Origin: Diphasiastrum complanatum
Lineage: Eukaryota > Streptophyta > Lycopodiopsida > Lycopodiales > Lycopodiaceae
DNA: 64,000 nucleotides
Direction: 5' to 3'
Assembly: GCA_029204225.1 (NCBI GenBank)
Contig: CM055107.1
Coordinates: 21,378,000 to 21,441,999 of the forward strand
Made by a program: the position numbers and the translations under genes. Every line of letters begins with the position of its first letter. Positions within the stretch are counted from its first letter, which is position 1. Below are positions 1 to 11,534 of the stretch, piece by piece. A model generated the notes under the pieces. The model was given only the letters and a program-made list of their open reading frames with translations. It ran no database searches and was not told the DNA's origin.

Positions 1-464
1 GCTCTCATCAGGTGTGAATAGATCATTACTGGTTGTGTCTGGTCCAGAAGGTTGTATGTAGATCATGCCTTCGACTTGGCCATAGTATAGGTCTTCAACT
101 ACTCTCCCTCCTCTAACATTTCTGTTGTGCCATGCATCCTTCTGTGCTGTCACTACCTGGTACATTTAAGAAGGTAGAAATCCTCTCCTCTCTCTGCTGC
201 TTTGACCGCAAAATTGTCTCTAGTGGACAGCAAGTCATACAAACTGTCAGAATTTCCCTCATACATGGGCAAGGTAGTGTCACTATGCATTGGCATGGAT
301 CCATAAGCACCGTCATTACCTCCAGCATCATCGTCTTCGTTGCTGCTAGCTACCTCTGACTCTGGCAATGGCTGGATAAACAAATATTTCCACTCTTCCA
401 CGTGTTGTCTGTTCTTGCATCTTCTCCATTGCCCTATAATACATGAATCATAGAAACATGACAA
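1..464 (-). pseudogene. Unknown coding remnant, frameshifted, runs off the left edge
   Basis: A minus-strand frame from 464 to 153 reads an acidic stretch (SSNEDDDAGGNDG) and ends in a motif like DFYLLKCTR. The continuation, MYQVVTAQKDAWHNR, sits in another frame directly after the stop, so a single frameshift near 155 splits one reading frame that continues to base 1. The right end may be an exon boundary, because the minus strand has TATTATAG just before GGCAATGG near 440. I do not recognise the family. It could be a host gene fragment or a transposon C-terminus. The ORF itself is visible; its being a pseudogene is inferred from the frame break. Confidence 0.35.
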
Positions 465-987
465 CCATCAACAAGGAACAAGTTTCTACAAACCACTATC
501 TTGCAATAGAATTCCCAAGTTCTAACACAAATCAATCAGACTTGTAATTAGCAACTCTTCCACTATAACAATGTTTTCCAATTTCCTTCCCCTTACATCT
601 TCAAACCAGATATCTACTATAATCCTTAAAGGATTTTTGTAATATCAAAATATCTCATCATTTTTTATTCTTGAAATTGGTCTGTTACTATTCATATAAC
701 AGATTCCTTCTAAAATCTATGATAGATGTTTCTCCTTGGTAGTTCTCTTTTCTTCCTACTTCTCCCCCTTTTGACAGGAAAAAATGACACGAGTTTCCAA
801 GGAATGCATATCAATCTAGATTTGCCCTAGGAGAAGTTGGAAAGAAGAGATTCGAGAAAAACTTCATGAAAGTCAAGAAAGGTGTTGCATCATCATAACC
901 AAATATAGATAATGTCCCAACATATTTTCGTGAATGACTTATCAAAATATCTTCTTCGTTACCGACACAGAGAATTGACCTATGAAT
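465..987. other. No recognised gene
   Basis: AT-rich sequence between the coding remnant and the truncated LTR of element A. A short open minus-strand stretch (about 811-980) has no recognisable motif. The break at about 988 is where similarity to the 3' LTR of element A starts. Confidence 0.5.
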
Positions 988-1513
988 AGGCTGGATCTGT
1001 GGTGTGATTCTTGCATATTCTCTGACAGTCCAGTTCTTGATGTTCTTGGGATGTCCAAGAATCAAAAGGCTGGTTAGTTTCTTGATTCTTGGACTTCTAA
1101 CATGCTGTAGTTTAGCTTTGTTTCTTGTTTTTGTCAAGTTATGCAAGGTAGCTTAGTGTTAATGTAGTGTAGGCTCTGATTTCAGTCCGTTTTAAGTGTA
1201 GGTAACTGTAGAAAACTACTGAATGTTCATTGGTTTGCATGCTGATCTGTGAATGAGCATTCTAGGCTTGCATCCTATGTAGAATGTAAGTGCGTTCAAG
1301 AGTGATGTCTCTGAGTTGTCCTCTGACAGGCAGGACAAAGAAACATACTAAAATGACACTCTGTCCCTTCTGTCTGAGTTGGCATTGTTAAATCAAGAAG
1401 ACATCTAATGAATGCCTTTAAGCCTGATAACAGGCAGAAACGATTCTAAAGAAGTAGGAAGGAAAGAGAAACAGTAGTAAACAGATCCTCTGGAGTAGAG
1501 TCTTCTGTAAACA
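988..1513 (+). repeat. 5' LTR of element A, truncated at its left
   Basis: Nearly identical to 8203-8720 of the 3' LTR, including the terminal TCTGTAAACA. The first ~480 bp of the LTR are absent. Related LTR sequence occurs in element B and, inverted, at 25066-26062. Confidence 0.88.
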
Positions 1514-1515
1514 TT

Positions 1516-1533
1516 TGGCACCATTGCCACTTG
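1516..1533 (+). other. Primer binding site of element A (tRNA-Asp type, decayed)
   Basis: TGGCACCATTGCCACTTG lies 2 bp after the LTR end. It matches the well-known plant gypsy primer site TGGCGCCGTTGCCGGGGA apart from CpG-to-TpA changes and a divergent end. Element B has TGTCGTTGTTGCCGCTTG at the same place. Confidence 0.7.
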
Positions 1534-1734
1534 AACCCCAGTGCATTCTAAATCTATAATATCTGCAATATTGTCCCCGTTCAGATCCCTGCAAACAAAT
1601 TCCTACTCTTTTCACACATCTGAATTACTACACATTGGACAGAGCCACATCAATGGCTACATCATTGACCAAATCCACGGGCTAGTAGACTCGCAAATCT
1701 CTTGTTACCAAACACACTAACAGACCTGGATTTC

Positions 1735-2735
1735 CTTCAACTCCAAACTCACGCTCCGCCCGTTCCCAACATTGACATCTCAATCGAAGCTCACCTCTTG
1801 AAATCTCAACCGGAGCTCACCTCTTAAAATCTCAACCGAAGCTCACCTCTTAAAATCTCAACCGGAGCACAGCTCCCATCTCAACCGGAGCTCACCCTCA
1901 GATCTCAGCCGGAGCTCACCCTCAGATCTCAATCGGAGCACACTATCAAATCTCAACCGATGCTCAGAGAAATCTCAACTGAGCACCTTGCGCACAACTC
2001 AACCGGAGCTCACACTTCAAATCTCAACCGACGCTCAGAGAAATCTCAATCGAAGCTCACCTCTTGAAATCTCAACTGGAGCTCACCTCTTGGAATCTCA
2101 ACCGGAGCTCACCTCTTGAAATCTCAACTGGACCTCACCTCTTGAAATCTCAACCGAAGCTTACCTCTTGAAATCTCAACCGGAGCTCACCCTCAGATCT
2201 CAACCGGAGCTCGCCCTCAGATCTCAACCGGAGCTCACTGTCAAATCTCAACCGACGCCCAAAGATATTTCAACCGGAGCTCACTGCCAATTCTCAACCA
2301 AATAACTTTGTTGCCTCTGCCCTCCAACCACATCACATCGCATTCCATCGAAGGTCCAACCATTGCAACAATCAAAACCATCGCAATCACCCTTCATCCA
2401 CACTGCACCGCAACAATTGCATTCAATCGCACCAGTTCGCACTCTCCCCACCTTACGGGCCACCTCCATCTCCATCTGCATTAATCGCAACACCCGCATT
2501 TCCCAATTGCAAGCTCCTTCCACCGTTGCAACCACATGCCATCGCATACACAGACCTTCATGCTCCGTCCATTCCCTCACTCTCAAATCTCGACCGGAGC
2601 AGACAGCCATTCGTCAGATCTCAATCGGAGGCCCACCGTCAAATCTCAATCGGAGCCATTTAAGCAATCTCAACCGGAGCTCTCTATCATTTCTCAACTG
2701 GAGCCATCTAAGCAATCTCAACTGGAGTGAGCTGT
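1735..2735 (+). repeat. Degenerate minisatellite in the element A leader
   Basis: About 30 imperfect copies of a 25-30 bp unit built on AATCTCAACCGGAGCTCACC, with variants such as ACCGACGCTC. The block lies between primer site and gag. Element B has a comparable array with the core ATCTCGACCGA at 29030-29610. Confidence 0.85.
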
Positions 2736-3908
2736 TAGATCTCTTGTCACCGTCCGCAACCACATTCGCCCACTTTTCTCACCTCCGCATCAAACCGCAA
2801 TCAAACGACCCTTCGACTGCCCACGGCCGCCTTCAACCACCTTACAGACCACCTCAACATCCACTCATAATCACCCGTCACAACTGCCCTCCCATGACAT
2901 CTCATCGCCATCGGATCACTGTCCACTTCCGCAGCATTCCATCACAACCTCCCCACATCACGACCACTGCAAGCATCCGCATTACACCGTTACACCTACC
3001 TTCACCCGTCGCAACCATCTCACACCGCAATACTACGACCATACGACTACCCACGGCCCCTTCAATCCAAACTGATCGCACTCCCACCGTATTCACCAAC
3101 ACACTCTCTCCACCGTCAGGACCACAATCCAGGCCCATCCTTCCTTCACTCGTATTCCAATCTCCCCCATCGTTACCCTGTCGTAACCGACATTCACCGC
3201 AACTCACACTTACCATCGCATTCGTCCCCACCAACACAAACCGCAGCACACCACAATATTACGGACTACAAATCGACCACCATAGACATCCACAACCGAC
3301 CCTGACCGCCACAACTGCCATCTTACGGCCTACTACAAATACACCCCACCGTCATCGACTACAACCAATTGCCACAACAGCCATCTTATGGCCTACTACG
3401 AATACACCGCACCGTCATCGACTACAACCAACCGCCACAACAGCCATCTTACGGCCTACTACGAATACACCCCACCGTCACAGACTGCAGCAGACCGCAA
3501 TATTATGGACTACGAATCCTTCATAACCATCGACAACCCACAATCGACCATCACAACCGCATCCAACCGCATTTACACTGCCCTACGACTACATTCGTCT
3601 GCCCCTGATCGCAACAGACCGCCACAACCCGTAACTAACCACACTAACCGCACGGATCCCGACTGTTCACTAAACCCGTAACGGACCACATTTACACCAC
3701 CTCCGTTGACACCGCTAACACCGTCATCTACAGTCGCCACCACAACCACATCCGTTGAAACCGCACGTTACAACAGCAAACCGCAATCCACCGTAACCGT
3801 AAACCGTAACCATGGGAACCGCAAAAACCCAAAAAAAAAAAAAAAACTTCCAAAAACACAAAAACTCAGAAAATCCAAACAACAATAAAAAAACTAACCA
3901 GTACCCAA
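2736..3908 (+). other. C/A-rich leader of element A with a 63-bp tandem repeat
   Basis: Strongly strand-biased sequence, rich in C and A and poor in G and T. Three copies of a 63-bp unit begin at 3317, 3380 and 3443 (GCCATCTTACGGCCTACTAC). A 387-residue open frame crosses this stretch, but its composition (His, Thr, Pro, Ser, Arg) follows directly from the base bias and repeats, so I do not call it a gene. A homopolymer A tract lies near 3833-3846. Confidence 0.7.
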
Positions 3909-5245
3909 TGGACCAACAAAACGATCCTCAAGTCCCAGACGATTATCCATCGAGACGAAATCAGGTCCCCTGAAGCTGAATAGATCAGACGTCATAGGTT
4001 CTACCGAATGAGAGCCGAACTCCAAGAGCCATCCACAAACCCGTTCAATGGACAAGAACCTGATAGAGCGGAGTCTTCACATGCACGACCCCATTTTTAT
4101 GGTGCTGACCCCTCACAGGCCAGAACCAACCTTAATGGAGTCCCTGCTGCCCACGGAGCTCATCTTGAAAGACGTACACCCAAGCTAGATCTACCAAAGT
4201 TTGACGGTAGTTCGGACCCTCAAAGATTTTTGCAAGAATGCATGTGATGTATATGGCGAGACATCACCCGACGCCATGATTCAACTCTTCTCAATGACCA
4301 TGATCGATCGAGCATGAGAATGGTTTTTTAACCTTGATCGTGAAGATAAACGTGACTGGTCACTCTTGAAGGAGGCCTTTATCAAATGCTACAAGCCATT
4401 TCACTTGATAGAAAGCCCTTTTGTCAATCTAAGTAATATCAAAATGACAAAAGATGAACGAGTACGAGACTATATTGAGCGTTTCAAACGCCTCAAAAGT
4501 CAAGTACAAGAACAACCCTCTGAACAGATGCTCATCATCTGGTTCTTAGTCGGTCTTCCAAAATGGAATAGACGCGAGCTTAAATCCAATGATGAATATA
4601 CAAGCCTAAAGTTAGCTATGTTTGATGCCATCAAGGAAGAAGACGAAGGATCAAATATTGATGAATCTAGGGAAAGGCAAGCACCACGTGCTCCTGTCCA
4701 TGAGTCGAAGCCGATCGAGGACACCCAAGATCAACTTTGGAAATCACAGCTGGCGTTGCTTAATAAGCAACACCAACTTCAGATGGAGAAACTCACCAAT
4801 GAGTTTCAGGCTATCCTGAAGTCTATCCAAAGCAGTATGCCTGGTCAGTCAAACCCTACACAGGTACCTTATAGACGAAAAACAATATGGTGCCCACATT
4901 GCCAGGCTACGCATCCTGTTGATGCTTGTCCTTCATATCGACCTATCCAAGCACATACAGCACAAGAATATGATGAACACCCATCCCAATCTGGAAATGC
5001 CTTGTCTTATCCTAACTATCCATTACAAAGTTGAGACCCACTAGCCATACAAGATGGCTATGCAGTTATACAAGGCCCACTGCACACTTGATGGTTCATC
5101 TGTGGTGAAACTGGCCACTTCATGGTTGATTGTCTAGTCAAGACCAAGTACCATCCTGAGTGTCCCGACTGTATGAGAAAACACAGTTTCAAAGACTGTC
5201 CAAAGCAACACGCTAAGATCCTACCTGCCCGTCACGTCAGTTATG
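3909..5245 (+). pseudogene. gag of element A, interrupted
   Basis: Encodes a Retrotrans_gag-type capsid precursor, which in active elements forms the virus-like particle. The likely start is ATG at 3909, aligned with the start in element B. Visible pieces are the conserved lead-in KLDLPKFDGSSDPQRFLQ near 4185-4236, a capsid core at 4366-5034 (DERVRDYIERFKRLKSQ, MLIIWFLVGLP) and a first zinc knuckle WCPHCQATHPVDAC (C-x2-C-x3-H-x4-C). Breaks include a stop soon after the start, a frameshift near 4236, a TGA near 4316 and stops near 5034 and 5089. A second knuckle, with its first Cys intact in element B, follows near 5099. No pol follows. Confidence 0.85.
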
Positions 5246-6137
5246 AATCACAATAGGATCTTCATGACAACAACATGAGCACCATAGCATCCAACAGTTA
5301 AACCTGCTGCTTGATCGAGAAGTTTTCTGTAAACTTCTACATCACCGTCCAATACGCCAGTACCATAATGCAAAAAGACAATCTGAAATGAGTCCTTGTC
5401 GAAAGAAAGTAAAACCGATATTCCATCATCTGCTACAATGTCCAACCAAGAGCAACCTCCATAGGGAATTGACAGTTGTTCTCCCCTTCTACAAACTCAA
5501 ATCTATTTGTCTTTCCACATGCACATAAGATTTCCAATGTGCCAATACACAACAAATCTAGGATTTGGAAATCCACTTAGAGATTTGGTTCTGAATCTCT
5601 TGTTCGACGAGGTCCTCAGGACATAGTACCTCAACCATACCTGCATCTCACTCTATATCTTACAACATCTGTTATCCATGATGATAGATGTTAGTGTCCC
5701 CAACTCTGTCTTGTTTTGACAAGGGCATATCAGAGTACGTCTCATTACTCTACAACCAATGCAAACTTGCACGTGTCAAGGTGAATTATCAATGTCGATG
5801 AATGCAAGTTTTGTTCGACAAGTGCTATACAGTTCTCCCTATCTGTCACGTTTGTTTATTTCCTTGTTTCTCTTCACCTATTTTGTGTGACTGATTTTTG
5901 CATGAGGAATAGCTATTGCACGAGAGTCTTCTGTAGAGCATCTCCAGAACACATTTTCATTCATCTATCCATCTTCAGATTACCTTGTACAACAATTTAG
6001 GACTTTTGAGGAATATCAGAAATCCATGTACAGTCAGAGTTCATTCCTGCATGTCATTGCCATATTAATCTTCGAGTCAACTACAGCAAGATCGAAACAA
6101 ATTTAGTTAAAATTTGTTCAATCTTTAGTCCAGTTGC
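5246..6137 (+). other. Post-gag region of element A, decayed
   Basis: Collinear with 31300-32090 of element B, where part is an open frame of 165 codons (31339-31836). In A the same stretch is broken by stops and indels. No protease or RT motif is seen. Confidence 0.6.
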
Positions 6138-7272
6138 ATGTTCAACGTGTTTCAACTACATGTTCCACACACCGATTCAATCTTGAATATGAGCAACAAC
6201 ATCCCCACCAACAGATTTTTTTTTGGGGGGGGAGAGAGTGGATCTGCCTGGACCCACTGGAGCAGTTATGCTGCCTACAACAACGCCAGCAAGATCGACA
6301 GCCAAGGTCACAAGTCAAATATGAAAACGACAAGGCTAAGAAGACAAATGGGTAATCCAAGGAGACTCAATCAGAAGAAGTACCCCAGTCACAACGAAAA
6401 TCCTTCAGAAAGGGAAACACAAGCATTGGAAAATCAGTCTCCTTCTTCAACCAACCTCTTGCCATACTTCTGTGACCATTCTCATGTCTATCGTCCACAC
6501 CATCTACCGTTGTCACCACCACCCTCCCTTCCATCTGTTTGTTTATCATCAATTTACTGTTTTTCTGAGAAATTTCCAATTTTTGATAGTCTTAACGAAG
6601 CAGCTGATAGATCATTGCAAGTGTCTTGTGGAGACCAACTACCACCTATATTGGTTGTTCAGTCGAAAAAGACCTACAAAAGCAGGCGAAGCAGCTAGAA
6701 GAAATAAAAAGAAAGATCTAGAAAGCTGAGGAGAAAAAGACAAAACTTAAACAACGGATGAGTTAGATCGATCTTGATCAAAAGAAACTCTCTGGAGTAA
6801 TGATAGTTGAATCCCCTCTTATGAAACCCAAAGAGATTAAAAAATAACGGATCAAAAGAAAGAGCTGCAAAAAATGAAAGATGAAGACATCCGTGAACTT
6901 GCAAATAAAGCAAGCTCCTCACCTAGCAAGTGGTGGTCAAAGCTCGACATTGCAAGGGTCCAAGGCTACAACTGTAGACCTATCAGTTCCTTCATCCTTT
7001 CACCAAGCCTTCATCATGTTTTCTTACCGTTATCAAACCGTCCATCCAAATCTGTTTCTACCACCAGTTTTTGATGAATCCATCCCCTTGAGACTGATAA
7101 TCAAAGTTTGTGCAACCTGCAGATCAAAGGTTTTCCTTGAGACTGGAACGTCAACTGAGAGAAGAACCATGGAAACACCCATAAGCGAAGGGAGGATACA
7201 GACCTCCTTGGAGTTAGAATCTGCCAAGAAACCAAAGATGAAACCGTCAATGGCAGATACAAGTGACAAATA
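6138..7272 (+). pseudogene. 3' coding segment of element A, unknown product, decayed
   Basis: A series of open stretches in shifting frames, collinear with 32206-33280 of element B. Readable parts include a basic stretch RLRRQMGNPRRLNQKKY, a lysine/glutamate-rich stretch around 6695-6760 that looks coiled-coil-like, and a C-terminal part ending KKPKMKPSMADTSDK. A purine run (GGGGGGGGAGAGAG) at about 6225-6240 precedes it. The segment matches no pol domain I know. Conservation between two copies suggests it was once a second gene of this gag-only family. Confidence 0.5.
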
Positions 7273-7720
7273 AAGAGACACATGGGAAGCACTCAAGCAT
7301 GCAAGTTGTGAAGCTGCTGGGAGCTCTCCAATTTTGAGAATGTCAACCACCTATAGCAATAAGACATTCTAATCCAATCGTGGCAATTCGTGAAAGACAA
7401 TTTTTGTGATAAAGATTGACGACAATAAGCACTTGGTTTTATGTAAGTGAACTAGGATCTACACTTTTCCAAGTGACGATCGAAGATGCCAATGCAAAGC
7501 GGAGCGACATCATCCAATATGAGTTGCAGTGGGTCCTGCAACACATTAGGGGTGGGATGATGTTGGTTGATTCTGATGAATCCCCAAGATACTCGGACAG
7601 AGCAACTCAAGAGCACTTCTCACCTTAGACCAAGGAGGTCTCTGAGAAGACGAGACTAATGAAGACTGAGAGCCGAGTATGAGAGCCGAGAAATACTAGC
7701 TAGGAAAGACATGCAAGAAC

Positions 7721-8720
7721 TGTGTAAGCCTCATGGTGAATCCCGGAAGATGGAATGACCATGTAGGAACTAGTATTTCTAGGCAAATATAATAAATGCA
7801 AGTAGACCCCTCTTAAAGAAAGTAAGGTGAGCCACCTTTTGATGGTGACCTCTAGTGGAGAGCATTATTCCACTTGTAATTTGTGAAATGTGGAAATTCC
7901 ACTAGGATGCCACCTAAGGAGCTCTCTTGCTTATTTAAGAGACTCCCTCTTTGTGAAGAGGAGCTTTTTGTGAATTGTATCAACTCCATGCTGAAATGAA
8001 AAGAGCCTCCACGAGTTTGGTGCAACTCTTGAGCTCCTTGATCATGCTTGTTTCTTGAGTGATGCATTTATGATCTTGCCCTTCCCTCCTTTTGTGTGTG
8101 GTTGTGGATTCTAGAGTGGATTAGATTTGCTGCTTTTGTAGAGTGGATTAGATTTCATGTTTTCTTGTGGTTAATGTAGAAACTAGCATTCAAGTAAACT
8201 AAGGCTGGATCTATGGTGTGATTCTTGCATATTCTCTGACAGTCCAGTTCTTGATGTTCTTGGGATGTCCAAGAATCAAAAGGCTAGTTAGTTTCTTGAT
8301 TCTTGGACTTCTAACATGCTGTAGTTTAGCTTTGTTTCTTGTTTTTGTCAAGTTATGCAAGGTAGCTCAGTGTTAATGTAGTGTAGGCTCTGATTTCAGT
8401 CCGTTTTAAGTGTAGGTAGCTGTAGAAAACTATTGAACATTCATTGGTTTGCATTCTGATCTATGAATGAGCATTCTAGGCTTGTATCCTATGTAGAATG
8501 TAAGTGCGTTCAAGAGTGACCTCTCTGAGTTGTCCTCTGACAGGCAGGACAAAGAAACATACTAAAATGACACTCTGTCCCTGGGTTGGCATTGTTAAAT
8601 CAAGAAGACATCTAATGAATGTCTTTAAGCCTGGTAACAGGCATAAACGATTCTAAAGAAGTAACAAGGAAAGAGAAACAGTAGTAAACATATCCTCTGG
8701 AGCAGAGTCTTCTGTAAACA
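7721..8720 (+). repeat. 3' LTR of element A (~1.0 kb)
   Basis: Begins TGTGTAAGCCTCATGG and ends TCTGTAAACA (TG...CA). Its right half matches 988-1513. The same start is seen in the element B 3' LTR at 33671 and, on the other strand, near 26062. Confidence 0.88.
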
Positions 8721-8999
8721 CCTTACTACGGTCAAACTGATCTAGTTAGTTTTAGATCTTCATTTTGGAATAGCTTGCGTCCCATACCACAAGTTTTTTC
8801 TCCACAAAGGCCCTCCACTTCCTGATCAAAGCGTCTCAAAATCTTGATTAATATGCAAAATACATAAATTGTTTGAGACTAACAATACCGGTACCATTGA
8901 AGTTCTTGGGAATTTCACATTCCAACTTCATAGTACCACTAAGAAATGAGTGGGAATATACTCATGATTTTTATCGGCTTCTCTTGTTCTTTTTTTTTT

Positions 9000-9815
9000 T
9001 ATTAAGTTGGTACGCCCTAGCTTCAAGCTCGTCGAAAAACCCTTTTTTTTCATTTTAGGCATCACGGCCATTTGGCCGTGCAATCATTTTTGCGAGGCAA
9101 CCACGGTGCTATCATAGGTCTTGGCCACACGAATAGCATCTTTCAAAGATTGGAGGATATATCGTTTGCACCCGTTTTGAAAATTGCCTTGCAATCCAAG
9201 AATGAACTGCCACTGTGCCAACTTCCTTTCAAAAAGCGACACTTTGGCCAGAAAATCCAAGAACTCTTGGACAAGTGTCCAATTCTCGGTTGCCCATTAT
9301 GCAGATAATAAAGCAAATTTTCAATCAGAATCGTCAATTGTGACTAAAGCCTTACGGAATTCCACTAGAAATCCAACTTAAGTCACCGGTTTCACGGGTG
9401 GGGCCCTCCACCATGAGGAGGCCTTGCCGTCAAGAAAAAACAAAAATGACAATATCCACTTTTTCTCTGGGACGTTGTATAAGATGAGATAGCTCGTCCA
9501 ATGGTTTACCCAGTCTTGCACAACTTCCGGACGTTTAAACTTTATATCACCGGAAAAAGTTTCCGGTTGGTGGCCCAAGTTGTTAGAATTTATAGCCTAT
9601 AGTTGATTAAAAAGATTTTGCATTTGGTTATCACGTTGTTTATTGCTTTGATGTAGCTCCAAAACCGCCTTGCCCAAAGTTTGCAAAAGCTTATCAGAAT
9701 CCAGGGGGCCATCACTATCGAGTGATGTTGGATGAATTTCCGTATTTCCCCCATCACTTCCAAGTGATGTCAAGTGAATTTCGGTGTCCACCCCCACCCG
9801 GAACTTCATCTCTAT
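9000..9815 (-). pseudogene. gag fragment of element G
   Basis: Minus-strand frames starting with ATG at 9809 read a short N-terminus (RVGVDTEIHLTSLGSD) and then, after a stop near 9597, a capsid-like stretch with FSGDIKFKRPEVVQDWVNHW and LDGKASSWWRA. This matches the usual gag pattern of FxG then dW and an L-x-G-x-A-x-x-W-W motif. It continues with stops through FLAKVSLFERKLAQWQFILG. Assignment as retrotransposon gag is from motif reading; the family within Ty3/gypsy is unsure. Confidence 0.65.
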
Positions 9816-10243
9816 TCATTTGCTGTTGAAAATAAAAAAATGAAAAAATTTACTTTCAGTTAACAACATTACAGATATAATTGTTCGTTAATAAAGCAAT
9901 GTCCAAAAAACACAGTTTTAACAGACCCACGTGCTTTTTATTAAAATTATACCAATGAATTGTGCAAATGGTGTTTAAGCAATAATAATGCAAAAAAAAA
10001 TCATATCGATGCATCCAAATCTAAGTAACACAATTTGTTAAATTATTACAATTTATCTTAGTGTTAACTGCACTTCAATTTTCATAGTCTTGAATGACTA
10101 AAGAAATGCTTACGCAAAAAACAAAAAACATTATAACAAACCTCCAACTAGCACACACCCTTCTACCTTCACATGCCAAACTTAAACCGCCAAAATGTAT
10201 ATGCGGGCACGTCTCAAGTTAAACTCTAAGTGAGAGTTTGCCT

Positions 10244-10282
10244 CCCCCCCCCCCCCCCCCCCCCCCCCCCCTCTCCCCCCCC
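10244..10282. repeat. Poly-C tract
   Basis: Nearly uninterrupted C run, directly preceded by a small inverted repeat AAACTCTAAGTGAGAGTTT (10220-10238). Confidence 0.95.
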
Positions 10283-10355
10283 ACCTTCCCTTCCCTCCCA
10301 AAAGATGGCTCTGCCTTGTGCTGCCATTCATGAGCAAAAGGAGAGGCGTGAACCC

Positions 10356-10359
<4 letters not shown>

Positions 10360-10427
<68 letters not shown>
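10360..10427. repeat. (GA)n microsatellite
   Basis: About 33 GA units. Arg/Glu or Leu/Ser reading frames across it are artefacts. Confidence 0.97.
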
Positions 10428-10429
<2 letters not shown>

Positions 10430-11271
10430 GGATGGGGGTGCGCCATCCCTCCACCTTTTTTTCACTTCTTCTTTATACTTGCAGGAAGCTGTTGAGCAAA
10501 AATCTACTGCTATTTTTGTAGTTTATTGCCTACATTAAGGCGCATTTACAGTTGATTAACATTTATGCATGCATAAACAATATGTTTTGACAGATTTATA
10601 GCCTAGAAATTTTTTTATGGTTGAAAAATAGGGTAAATGCTGCTCAAATTTTTCCAAAATCACAGATTTACAGGTTGCCCTTCCTTTAACGCAGGATAGG
10701 CTTTGTTGTAAGTCATACCATCATAAAATGGCTTTACTGATTCACACTAGCCTGCAAAACATTGTTAGTTTGCTGAAAACTCCAACATGAGCCTGTGAAT
10801 CATAAGAAACCGCCATGCAAATCCTATAAAAAGCCACCAACACTTTACACAAAAAATTAGTCTTATTGAACATCTTTTCCTACTTTTCTTGGACTTCAGC
10901 CAAAAGCAAAAGCAAAAGACAACCAATTCTAAGCACATAAACCCTGATTATGTGAAGAACAATAAGCCATAACAAAAAACCAGCATAGCCTCAAATTGAA
11001 ACCGTTGCTTTCACAAAAGTGTTCATAGCAAAGTAATCAGCAACATAAAGGAATTAAAATCGAAATTGCTTTCAAAAACCAATTTGAAGTGCTTAATAAT
11101 CGAACCAATTGTATACTTGGTAGTGCACATAAACCACACAACCCCTAACACATTACAAAAAAAGAAATCAACAATCCGAAATTTCCTCTCTTTGTTGCTT
11201 ACTCCACCAAATTCTCAAAAAACGTTGGGATTCCTTCACAAGCACTTTTGATGGCAAAACCTGCTTAGATT

Positions 11272-11285
11272 GGCTCTAATACCAA
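11272..11285 (-). other. Primer binding site of element G (initiator tRNA-Met type)
   Basis: On the minus strand TTGGTATTAGAGCC, one change from the classic plant primer site TTGGTATCAGAGCC. It fixes the element's orientation and the LTR edge at about 11286. Confidence 0.75.
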
Positions 11286-11534
11286 TATAAATTCCTCAAC
11301 CAAGGATCCTATTCTAAGCATGCCAAAAAAAGCAACCACAAAGGGAACAGATCGAACTAACCCAACCAAACCTAGATCGAACGGATCTAGCCCCCAAGCT
11401 ATGGATCAATCTCAAAGAGGAATGAGGCATCACATCAGCAGCATACGACTACTAGTCTCACAATCAAGAATACACTAGTGAGAGCCCAATAAGAGGATTG
11501 GCCTTTTGCGAGTAGATTTTTGCGAGTTTAGTGA

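Larger units (their letters stand above)
988..8720 (+). mobile_element. Element A: gag-only Tat-like LTR retrotransposon
   Basis: The element has a truncated 5' LTR (988-1513), a decayed tRNA-Asp-type primer site, a repetitive C-rich leader, a broken gag (3909-5245), a further decayed coding region (6138-7272) and a 3' LTR (7721-8720). No protease, reverse transcriptase or integrase motif is visible anywhere between the LTRs, so it is non-autonomous, resembling the TR-GAG type of plant elements. It is collinear with element B (27757-34190) over gag and the downstream region, and its gag also resembles that of gypsy element C (56.4-58.2 kb). Its right end abuts the minus-strand element G at 8721, suggesting A inserted into G. 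No target duplication can be read because the left LTR is cut. Confidence 0.8.
8721..11530 (-). mobile_element. Element G: 5' part of a minus-strand LTR retrotransposon
   Basis: Read on the minus strand: an LTR end (about 11530-11286), an initiator-Met primer site (11285-11272), a long leader with microsatellites (about 11270-9820) and a decayed gag (9815-9000). The element stops at 8720, the edge of element A. The LTR contains a GGGGGCTAGATC...TCTAGGTTTGGTTGGGT block also found in the LTRs of element D and the fragments near 50 and 61 kb, so G probably belongs to that broad group. Its pol has been lost or displaced. Confidence 0.6.

Noticed and set aside
1735-2735. CRISPR or centromeric satellite in the element A leader
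   Set aside because: Units are degenerate, unit length varies, and the block lies exactly between primer site and gag; a leader minisatellite explains it.
2363-3526. 387-codon plus-strand frame
   Set aside because: Composition follows from C/A-rich, G-poor DNA and tandem repeats; it overlaps the minisatellite and is in the untranslated leader of element A.
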